Shown here in pieces: positions 39,092 through 45,771 of a stretch of 64,000 nucleotides of DNA. The position numbers and the translations under genes are program-made. How positions within the stretch are numbered: the first letter of the stretch is position 1; each line of letters begins with the position of its first letter. Source of the stretch: Streptococcus sp. Marseille-Q0941 (GTDB taxonomy: Bacteria; Bacillota; Bacilli; Lactobacillales; Streptococcaceae); assembly GCF_943736975.1 (NCBI RefSeq), contig NZ_CALSFO010000002.1, forward strand, positions 124,001 through 188,000, given 5' to 3'. The notes beneath the pieces are model-generated. The model was not told the DNA's origin and did no database searches. It saw only the letters and a list, made by a program, of their open reading frames with translations.

Positions 39092-40070
39092 AATAGTTAT
39101 TAATGCTCAGAATTTATCTAAAAATTTTTATAATTTTGATTCAAGACTCCCATTTATCAAGAGATTTTTGAAACGTAATCAAATAACGATTCGAGCTGTT
39201 CAAGATATTAGTTTTACGATTAAGAGAGGGAGTATAGTTGGCTTTATTGGGAGTAATGGAGCTGGTAAATCCACAACGATTAAAATGTTGACTGGGACTC
39301 TTTATCCTAGTTCCGGAAAATTAGAAGTGAATGGAGAAATTCCATTTAAAAGAAGTATAAATTTTAGAAAAAAAATTTCAATAGTAGTAGGAAATAAATT
39401 ACAGTTATTTCAAGATGTTTCGGCTATGGATTATTTTCAATTGATTGGTACTTTATATGAGGTAGAACCGGCGATTTTACAAGAACGAATTCAGGAATTA
39501 AGCAATTTGTTGAATGTAAAAGATCAGCTTTACCAGCAGGTCCGGACCCTCTCTCTTGGACAAAAAATGAAAATGGAGTTTATCGCGGCATCTTTAACAA
39601 GTCCGGAAATATTATTTTTAGACGAGCCTACTATAGGGTTAGATATACAGTCTAAAAAAGATATCAGAACATTTTTAAAGAAAATGAATGAAGAATGTCA
39701 TACTACTATTATTTTAACGAGTCATGATATGGATGATATTTCGTCTGTTTGTGACGAATTAATCGTCATTGACAAAGGAAAAATTATTTTGCAGGAGTCA
39801 ATGGATGTTATTTTATCTAAATTTTCTGATTTTAAATATTTAAAGATAAAAATGACATTAGATTTGGTACCAGAGTTATGCTCTGTTAAAGGAGTAGTAG
39901 TCATTTCTCAAACAAAATCGGAATGTATACTAAAAATACCTAGAGATTTTGTCTTTGAGACATTAGAATCAATCAATAAGCTTGTAGATATAGAAGATTT
40001 TGAAATATCAAATCTTTCTTTAGAAGAAATTATTTTACAAAACTATTTTACAAAAAAGGAGCACAATTGA
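39084..40070 (+). CDS. ABC-2 type transporter, ATP-binding protein
   Basis: A 328-residue ATPase of the COG4586-like group. Walker A is GSNGAGKST, the signature appears as LSLGQKMKME, and Walker B is ILFLDEPTIGLD with the following SHDMDD switch His. About 85 residues after the core form a C-terminal extension usual for exporters of this group. I chose the ATG at 39084 (behind AAGGAGAG); the longer frame from 39039 lies inside the preceding gene. It overlaps the permease start by 4 nt. Substrate unknown. Confidence 0.88.
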   Translation: MSEIVINAQNLSKNFYNFDSRLPFIKRFLKRNQITIRAVQDISFTIKRGSIVGFIGSNGAGKSTTIKMLTGTLYPSSGKLEVNGEIPFKRSINFRKKISIVVGNKLQLFQDVSAMDYFQLIGTLYEVEPAILQERIQELSNLLNVKDQLYQQVRTLSLGQKMKMEFIAASLTSPEILFLDEPTIGLDIQSKKDIRTFLKKMNEECHTTIILTSHDMDDISSVCDELIVIDKGKIILQESMDVILSKFSDFKYLKIKMTLDLVPELCSVKGVVVISQTKSECILKIPRDFVFETLESINKLVDIEDFEISNLSLEEIILQNYFTKKEHN

Positions 40071-40861
40071 AAAAAGAAATGTCTATTATTCTGATATCAT
40101 TTCGATCTATTTTGAACTATAAATCAAGTGTACTATTGTTAATGTTACAGGCAAGTATACAAATTATGATATCAGTATTTTTATGGACGTATATATATCA
40201 GAGTAACCAGATAAATATAGCAGGATATGATTTTACCTCAATGGTTCAATACTATTTGGGGACTATAATTTTTTCATATTTTGTTTTTTATCCAGTTGAT
40301 TGGGAAATCAATGACGATGTTCATTCAGGAAATTTTTTTAGCATATTAATAAAACCTGTTACTTTTTATAAGTATTATTTTTGTAAAATGCTTGGAGATA
40401 GGCTTGCTCATTTATTATTTATCATCATTCCTGTCATTTTATTCTCCAGTGTTTATTACAAGAATGAGTTATTAACCATTGAAATTCTTATTTTAGGAAG
40501 TATTGCAATTATTCTATCTATGGTTCTATGGTTTTTAATATCATGTTGTGTAGGTATGCTTTCTTTTTGGTTAGAAAATATATTTTTTGTCCTTACTGTT
40601 AAAGAAATAGTAATTCAGTTTTTATCAGGAATATTATTGCCTTTAAGTTTTTTTTCAAATAATTTTCGTCTGTTTTTAGATGTATTACCTTTTAAATACT
40701 TAGTATATGAACCGCTTCAGATGTTTAGTAATGATACATATAAATTAATAGACTATTTGAGAATTATTTGTATTCAATTGATTTGGTGCATCATTTTTTA
40801 TATTATATCAAGATTCATATTGAGAAAAGGAGTGGAGCACTTCTCAAATGTGGGAGGATAA
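40067..40861 (+). CDS. ABC-2 type permease, first subunit
   Basis: A 264-residue membrane protein with six predicted spans, of the COG4587-like permease type that pairs with the upstream ATPase. The start is TTG at 40067, seven bases after AAAGGAG and overlapping the ATPase stop by 4 nt. No better-placed ATG is present (the next is codon 5). Conserved-looking cytoplasmic segments include DVHSGNFFSILIKP and LPFKYLVYEPLQMF. It forms a heterodimer with the next gene product, by analogy with similar triplets. Confidence 0.82.
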   Translation: MKKEMSIILISFRSILNYKSSVLLLMLQASIQIMISVFLWTYIYQSNQINIAGYDFTSMVQYYLGTIIFSYFVFYPVDWEINDDVHSGNFFSILIKPVTFYKYYFCKMLGDRLAHLLFIIIPVILFSSVYYKNELLTIEILILGSIAIILSMVLWFLISCCVGMLSFWLENIFFVLTVKEIVIQFLSGILLPLSFFSNNFRLFLDVLPFKYLVYEPLQMFSNDTYKLIDYLRIICIQLIWCIIFYIISRFILRKGVEHFSNVGG

Positions 40862-40862
40862 A

Positions 40863-41648
40863 ATGTTTAGAATAAAAGTAATTTTTAGGCTACTTCATTT
40901 TGGTTTTAAATCTGATATGAATTTTCATTTTGACTTCTTTTGTGGTCTATTTTCGTCGATACTGTGGATTGGTTTACCTATTGTATTTTTTAGATTGATT
41001 TTCTTAAACATAGACTCTTTTAATGGTTGGGACTATTATCAAATTTTATTTTTGGTAGGTTCCTACACTATTGTAGATGGAGTTATGATGGGATTGTTAA
41101 TTAGAAGTATGGGAATTTTAGAATCAGATATTTTGAGTGGTAACTTGGATCAAATTTTATTGAGGCCGTTTGATACTCAGTTGTTCTATATTTTTAGATC
41201 ATTTAATTTAGTTCAATTCGTGAATACTTTTTTTGGTCTTGCGATCATTTTTATAAGTTATGGAAATTTAAATGTACATTTAAATTCATTAAAAATATTA
41301 TTTTATATCCTTTCTTTAATGTGTGGTTGTATTATATATTATTCAATTTGGTTTCTAATAACGATTAGTTCATTTTGGTTCCCAACTAAATTTTCAAAAG
41401 TAGATGTATTTTTGAATTATATTGGAATTTCTAAGTATCCATATAATATTTTTACAGGTATTAACAGATTGATCACTATGTTATTTGTTCCCAATTTATT
41501 AATTGCCAATCCTGCAGTATTAATATTTTTAGGGAAAGATACATTGAACCTATTTTTCTATCAAATAGTTTTTACAGTTTTTTTGATTATTATCAGTCGT
41601 ACAATTTTTAGAAAAGGATTGAAAAAATATGAAAGTGCAGGAAGATAA
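40863..41648 (+). CDS. ABC-2 type permease, second subunit
   Basis: A 261-residue membrane protein with six predicted spans, resembling COG3694-type permeases. ESDILSGNLDQILLRPFDTQ is a typical cytoplasmic segment of this group. I set the start at ATG 40863 behind GGGAGG, one base after the previous stop; an in-frame ATG at 40848 is less well placed. The ATG of a further short ORF overlaps its 3' end, so the operon originally continued. Confidence 0.82.
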   Translation: MFRIKVIFRLLHFGFKSDMNFHFDFFCGLFSSILWIGLPIVFFRLIFLNIDSFNGWDYYQILFLVGSYTIVDGVMMGLLIRSMGILESDILSGNLDQILLRPFDTQLFYIFRSFNLVQFVNTFFGLAIIFISYGNLNVHLNSLKILFYILSLMCGCIIYYSIWFLITISSFWFPTKFSKVDVFLNYIGISKYPYNIFTGINRLITMLFVPNLLIANPAVLIFLGKDTLNLFFYQIVFTVFLIIISRTIFRKGLKKYESAGR

Positions 41649-41769
41649 ACAATGTTGTTCAGTTATATGTTTGACTAAAGGAAGTGATTCGCTGTACTTT
41701 GTTTTGTGGTCATTGAAACATCAGATAATTATAAACTATAATTTAAAGAATAGTATTATTAACTTATAG
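41629..41769 (+). pseudogene. Truncated ORF coupled to the ABC permease (46 codons)
   Basis: An ATG with AAAGGA eight bases upstream lies within the permease 3' end and opens a 46-codon frame, MKVQEDKQCCSVICLTKGSD, then SLYFVLWSLKHQ, and stops. The coupled start is that of a genuine operon gene, while the short length suggests the 3' part was lost at the insert boundary. The stretch VICLTKGSDSLYFVLWSLKHQ faintly recalls the first strand and helix of family 2 glycosyltransferases, but this is weak. Confidence 0.4.
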
Positions 41770-41840
41770 GTGCTAAGAAAAAATTTAAAGAAATTCCCTC
41801 ATTCAATCAAACTTATTCATATTTTTTAAAATAAGAAAAT

Positions 41841-41898
41841 AGTTGGATTTTGATGATGGTTGATATAAAGCTAAACTGAAAGTACCTGAAATCCAACT
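41841..41898 (+). repeat. 10-bp perfect inverted repeat beside the right junction
   Basis: AGTTGGATTT at 41841-41850 and AAATCCAACT at 41889-41898 are exact reverse complements 38 nt apart. The second arm ends 5 nt before the AAACCA where the ankyrin gene resumes. It could be a recombinase arm site or simply a hairpin. Confidence 0.5.
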
Positions 41899-41903
41899 GT
41901 GTC

Positions 41904-42670
41904 AAACCAATACTTATGGCAATACACCCTTGCATATGGCAGCAGAGTTTTTTCATCCTAAGACCGTTGCACTTCTCATAGAAAAGGGAGCAAATGTTAA
42001 CCCTAAAAATGATAGGGGACAGACCCCACTAGACTCTGTACTCACTGTCTGTCGAGGAATCTATATTGCCCAAACAGCTGAAATTGCCTCTATGCTGCTG
42101 GATGCAGGTGCTAAGAAAACATCTGCTATGAAAGAAAAGGTTGAAAATATTGGTAAGGATTTTGAATTTCATAGAGAAGGGATCAATCCCGACTATCTAG
42201 AAGCGGCAGATCAGGGTCTAGAAAAACTTTATGCTTTGTTTGATGTCAAGCCGGTAGCCAAACGAATAACCCACGATGGAGTTTCTCCGATTCTCGTAAA
42301 AGAAGGTAGCTGGGAGGAACAGTATGAGCAACTATGGTCCTTCTTGATTCCTTCAAGTGGAGCAGCCAAAACTGTTCAGGGAGAAGTTATCCGTATACCA
42401 GGTCAAGTTCGAGATGAACTGGATCGCAATGGTGGGGTCAACTGGGACAGGGACTATAGAAAAATGCTTCAGGCTCTCCCTCAATACATGTCTCTAGGAA
42501 TCCCTCTTTCAGATCAAGAATTAGCAGAGACTAAAGAGCTTATTGCTCAAGTTCATGGGAAAGATGTTGATGACGAGCCTCGCCTAGACCGCCTGTGTCA
42601 GCTAGCTATTGCTTGGATTAAGCAAAATCCTGAGCCCATTTCCCTAGAAAAAACAAGTTATAAGCGGTAA
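41904..42670 (+). pseudogene. Ankyrin-repeat protein, 3' part after insertion
   Basis: From the AAACCA at 41904 the frame continues TNTYGNTPLHMAAEFFHPKT, VALLIEKGANVN and GQTPLDSV, two more ankyrin repeats. It then runs through a C-terminal region of about 170 residues with no family I recognise (SWEEQYEQLWSFLIPSSG, PQYMSLGIPLSD). There is no ribosome site or promoter at this new 5' end, so it is probably not translated. The junction frame matches the 5' part at 38082-38388. Confidence 0.8.
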
Positions 42671-42711
42671 TGGTAATTTTAAGCTAATTAAAATAAAGAA
42701 ATCATGGTGAA

Positions 42712-43302
42712 ATGATGCAACTAATTGACAAAGTTAAAAAAATAGAAACTTATATTTGTGAGTATTTTGAAGACTGGGATTTGGATGATCCTGTGGAAGA
42801 GGAATACCTAGATGATTATCAGAATATTTCAGGTGCTTCCGAGGAAGAGCTTCAAGGCTTTGAGGAAAGACTTGGTATTCGTCTACCTAGTGACTTCAAA
42901 GAACTTTATAGCTATAAAAATGGGAGTGAATACCTCTCTATTTTACCTTGTGTGATTGACCAGAGAGATCTGACTTTTTCTCTCATGAGTCTGCAGGAAA
43001 TTGAGACTTGTAAAACGTACTTTCAAAATAGAGATGCTCTGTTAACAGAATTTCCCGACTATTTTTCTAGTCAAGACCTGGAAAATATGCGTGATGGTAG
43101 AATTAAGCCCTATCTTTTTAATAAAAAATGGCTTCCTTTTGCCCAGTATTGTGACTCTTGTTATCTCATGCTGGATTTTGATCCAGACAAGAAGGGTCAG
43201 GAAGGACAGATTATTTGCTACATCCATGATCCTGACCAAGTGATTTATGTAGCAGAGAGCCTTAGGGATCTGATTGAAGGGATAATGGATGAGATCGTAT
43301 GA
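42712..43302 (+). CDS. SMI1/KNR4 (SUKH) family protein
   Basis: A 196-residue cytoplasmic protein. GASEEELQGFEERLGIRLPSDFKELYSYKNGSE is the characteristic SUKH start, followed by the LPC, LMSLQEIE and W-P-F-A-QYCDS segments. In bacteria this superfamily is dominated by immunity proteins for polymorphic toxins, though many are orphans. There is no toxin gene beside it here. The start may be either of two adjacent ATGs (42712 or 42715). Its stop overlaps a short downstream ORF by 4 nt. Confidence 0.82.
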   Translation: MMQLIDKVKKIETYICEYFEDWDLDDPVEEEYLDDYQNISGASEEELQGFEERLGIRLPSDFKELYSYKNGSEYLSILPCVIDQRDLTFSLMSLQEIETCKTYFQNRDALLTEFPDYFSSQDLENMRDGRIKPYLFNKKWLPFAQYCDSCYLMLDFDPDKKGQEGQIICYIHDPDQVIYVAESLRDLIEGIMDEIV

Positions 43303-43403
43303 ATGGACAAATGTACCAAGTTCAAAATAAAACAGATAACATTTGTTTAACCTTCCTGTACGACAGAGGATTAAAAGAACTTACACTTTATCAGATTGAT
43401 TAG
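43299..43403 (+). pseudogene. Short ORF overlapping the SUKH gene stop
   Basis: An ATGA overlap with the SUKH gene opens a 34-codon frame (MNGQMYQVQNKTDNICLTFL, then YDRGLKELTLYQID). The 4-nt overlap suggests it was once a coupled gene, now truncated; no family is recognisable. It could equally be chance. Confidence 0.25.
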
Positions 43404-43494
43404 ACTGTAAGACTGAGTTTGGGAACTTTTTATTGATAGGTGCTATTCTACAGTATCTATGTTGAGCTGTTCTCTTGTCAAATTTGACCAACTA

Positions 43495-43523
43495 TTGCAA
43501 TTTAAGTCTTAAAATAGTATACT
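43495..43523 (+). promoter_or_regulatory. Promoter of the GH13 glycosidase gene
   Basis: TTGCAA (43495-43500), 17 nt, then TATACT (43518-43523). Transcription would start near 43530. Confidence 0.65.
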
Positions 43524-43536
43524 AGTTCTATTATTC

Positions 43537-43551
43537 ATGAAAACGTTTGCG
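43537..43551 (+). promoter_or_regulatory. cre-like CcpA site, GH13 glycosidase gene
   Basis: ATGAAAACGTTTGCG fits WTGNAANCGNWNNCW except for the last base. It lies 8 nt after the predicted transcription start, where CcpA would block elongation when preferred sugars are present. Confidence 0.6.
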
Positions 43552-43576
43552 TTTTATTGATTTTAGGAGACAAATG

Positions 43577-45325
43577 ATGGAATTGACAGCCATTTATCAT
43601 AGACCAGAATCAGAGTATGCTTATCTTTACAAAGAAGGTCAGCTGCATATCCGAATCAGAACCAAGAAAAATGATGTCCAGATGGTTATTTTGCATTATG
43701 GAGATCCTTTTATTTTCATTGAGGATAAGTATGAAGCTAAGAAAGAAATGACCAAAGTAACCTCAGATGCCCTATTTGATTATTGGCAGGTCACGGTCTC
43801 TGTTGATTTTGCACGCATTCAGTATCTCTTTGAACTCCTTGATAAAGAAGGTCAGGGAATCTTTTATGGAGATAAGGGTTGTGTAGAACATACGCAAGAA
43901 AACTTGGATGCTGAAGGAAATGGCTTTAAGCTTCCTTATGTTCACGAAATCGATGGGTGTCAGGTTCCTAGTTGGGTCTCAAATACCGTTTGGTATCAGA
44001 TTTTCCCAGAACGCTTTGCTAATGGAAATCCTCATTTGACTCCAGATGGAGCTCGAGAGTGGGATGCCACCATTGCACCTAAGAGAGATGACTTTTTCGG
44101 TGGAGATTTACAGGGAATTATCGACCATTTGGACTATCTGAAAGATTTGGGAATCACTGGCCTTTATCTATGCCCGATTTTTGAAGCTACGACCAATCAC
44201 AAGTATGATACAACGGATTATTTTGAAATTGACCGTCATTTTGGAGATAAGGAAGTCTTTCGTAGTTTAGTCGAGGAAGCCCACAAACGTGGCATCAAGA
44301 TTATGCTAGATGCTGTTTTCAATCATATTGGCTACCAGTCTGCCCAATGGCAGGATGTTCTAAAGAACGGAGAAAAGTCCCCTTATAAAGATTGGTTCCA
44401 TATTCAAGAATTCCCAGTTACTGAGGATAAACTTAAGAGCCCAAGAGAGCTCCCTTATCATACCTTTGCCTTTGCTAGCTATATGCCCAAGTTGAATACA
44501 GCTAATCCGGAGGTAAGGGACTATCTTCTCAGTGTTGCGACTTACTGGATTGAGAATTTTGATATTGATGCATGGCGCTTAGACGTTGCCAATGAAATTG
44601 ACCATCAGTTCTGGAAAGATTTTAGAAAGGCGGTTCTAGCTAAAAAGCCTGATTTGTATATTTTAGGTGAAATCTGGCATACTTCTCAGCCTTGGCTACA
44701 AGGGGACGAGTTCCATGCAGTTATGAACTATCCACTCTCTGAAAGTATCAAGGATTATTTCTTGCGTCAGCATAAAAAGACGGAGCGGTTTATTTCAGAA
44801 ATCAATCGCCAGTCTATGTACTACAAGCAACAAATCTCAGAGGTAATGTTTAACCTGTTAGATTCTCATGATACAGAGCGTATCCTTACAACTGCCAAAG
44901 GAAATATCCAGCATGTCAAGGCTGCTTTAACTTTCCTCTACCTTCAAAAAGGGACTCCTTGTATCTATTACGGAACAGAGCTGGCTCTAATAGGTGGACC
45001 AGATCCTGACTGCCGTCGTGTCATGCCTTGGGACCGTGTGTCTGAGGATAATGACATGCTAAATTTTATGAAACAGTTGATTCAAGTCCGTAAGGAAGCG
45101 GCAAGTATGATTCAGCATGGTTCATATAGCTTGCAAGAAGTGAAACCTCATGTTCTAGCATTGAAATGGAGCTATGAAGGAAAAGAAGTTCAAGCCATCT
45201 TTAATCAGTCTTCTGAGAAATATACTTTAGATAGAGATTCTGTTGATTTAGCCAGTCACTGCGAGCAAGAAGATGGACAGCAAGTCATCTTGCCAGATGG
45301 ATTTGTGGTTACTGTTTCGAAATAA
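43577..45325 (+). CDS. GH13 alpha-amylase family enzyme (neopullulanase/cyclomaltodextrinase type)
   Basis: A 582-residue cytoplasmic glycosidase (no signal peptide). An N-terminal beta domain of about 125 residues precedes the barrel, typical of neopullulanases. The four GH13 regions are present: DAVFNH, DAWRLDVANE (nucleophile Asp), LGEIWH (acid Glu) and LDSHDTERI. It would cut alpha-1,4 links in imported maltodextrins or pullulan fragments. Two ATGs (43574 and 43577) follow AGGAG; the second has better spacing. A cre-like site and a terminator frame it as a single-gene unit. Confidence 0.88.
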   Translation: MELTAIYHRPESEYAYLYKEGQLHIRIRTKKNDVQMVILHYGDPFIFIEDKYEAKKEMTKVTSDALFDYWQVTVSVDFARIQYLFELLDKEGQGIFYGDKGCVEHTQENLDAEGNGFKLPYVHEIDGCQVPSWVSNTVWYQIFPERFANGNPHLTPDGAREWDATIAPKRDDFFGGDLQGIIDHLDYLKDLGITGLYLCPIFEATTNHKYDTTDYFEIDRHFGDKEVFRSLVEEAHKRGIKIMLDAVFNHIGYQSAQWQDVLKNGEKSPYKDWFHIQEFPVTEDKLKSPRELPYHTFAFASYMPKLNTANPEVRDYLLSVATYWIENFDIDAWRLDVANEIDHQFWKDFRKAVLAKKPDLYILGEIWHTSQPWLQGDEFHAVMNYPLSESIKDYFLRQHKKTERFISEINRQSMYYKQQISEVMFNLLDSHDTERILTTAKGNIQHVKAALTFLYLQKGTPCIYYGTELALIGGPDPDCRRVMPWDRVSEDNDMLNFMKQLIQVRKEAASMIQHGSYSLQEVKPHVLALKWSYEGKEVQAIFNQSSEKYTLDRDSVDLASHCEQEDGQQVILPDGFVVTVSK

Positions 45326-45393
45326 AGCCATCAACTTGAACAAGTATCAAGTTCTAAAAAGAAGTCATTATTTGATTTTAGATGCATAAAAAA

Positions 45394-45578
45394 GCCAGAG
45401 AGAGTGGGACAGAAATCGGTAATTCGTTAGAATTCAATTTCGTCGTCCCACCTCCGCACAGTTGAGTAGGGCTGTAAAAGCTGATGAAATCAGCGTAGTA
45501 GAGCCCACTCAACCACTGCGTCTTGCTCGACAATCCAAAGACAATTGAGAGGCTAGGACTTTTGTCCCAGCCTCTTTT
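45394..45578 (+). repeat. Structured intergenic element with nested hairpins
   Basis: About 185 bp of much higher GC than its surroundings. It contains GTGGGAC and, about 38 nt later, GTCCCAC; a long stem GTTGAGT-GGGCT with AGCCC-ACTCAAC (45461-45512); the perfect hairpin GCTGAT-GAA-ATCAGC; and a final terminator hairpin. It resembles a dispersed Mitis-group intergenic repeat that I remember from other genomes, but it is not BOX, RUP or SPRITE as I know them. Confidence 0.55.
45549..45578 (+). terminator. Terminator at the end of the structured element
   Basis: GAGGCTAGGAC pairs with GTCCCAGCCTC (one A-C mismatch) around TTTT, followed by TTTT. It would end the GH13 glycosidase transcript. 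Confidence 0.8.
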
Positions 45579-45669
45579 GTAATTTTCATTAAATGTACAT
45601 TCAGCTTTTTATAATTTTCTACAAATTATAGAAAAAAGAATCAAAAGTATGAGTTTTACAGTCATAGTA

Positions 45670-45698
45670 TTGAAGTTTCCTATATTATTTTATAAAAT
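45670..45698 (+). promoter_or_regulatory. Possible promoter of the beta-galactosidase gene
   Basis: TTGAAG (45670-45675), 17 nt, then TAAAAT (45693-45698). This is a moderate match, 74 nt before the ATG. Confidence 0.45.
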
Positions 45699-45740
45699 AG
45701 AAGTAATCATTACAAAACAAGTATAGCGCTTTCAACAAAA

Positions 45741-45755
45741 ATGGAAGCGGTTACT
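45741..45755 (+). promoter_or_regulatory. cre site upstream of the beta-galactosidase gene
   Basis: ATGGAAGCGGTTACT fits WTGNAANCGNWNNCW at every position and lies in the leader, 17 nt before the ATG. A weaker inverted half-match (AGCGCTTTCAA) sits just upstream. Confidence 0.7.
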
Positions 45756-45771
45756 TAATAAGGAGAATCCT

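Larger units (their letters stand above)
45326..45771 (+). other. 446-bp gap before the beta-galactosidase gene
   Basis: It contains a short inverted repeat (AACTTGA/TCAAGTT at 45333-45353), the structured repeat-like element at 45394-45578, and the promoter and cre region of the next gene. No ORF of note is present. Confidence 0.6.

Noticed and set aside
38383-41903. Insertion-sequence or transposon explanation for the ankyrin insert
   Set aside because: There is no transposase or terminal inverted repeats at both ends, and the only direct repeat is 6 bp; the rpsI tail fits attachment-site or homologous recombination better.
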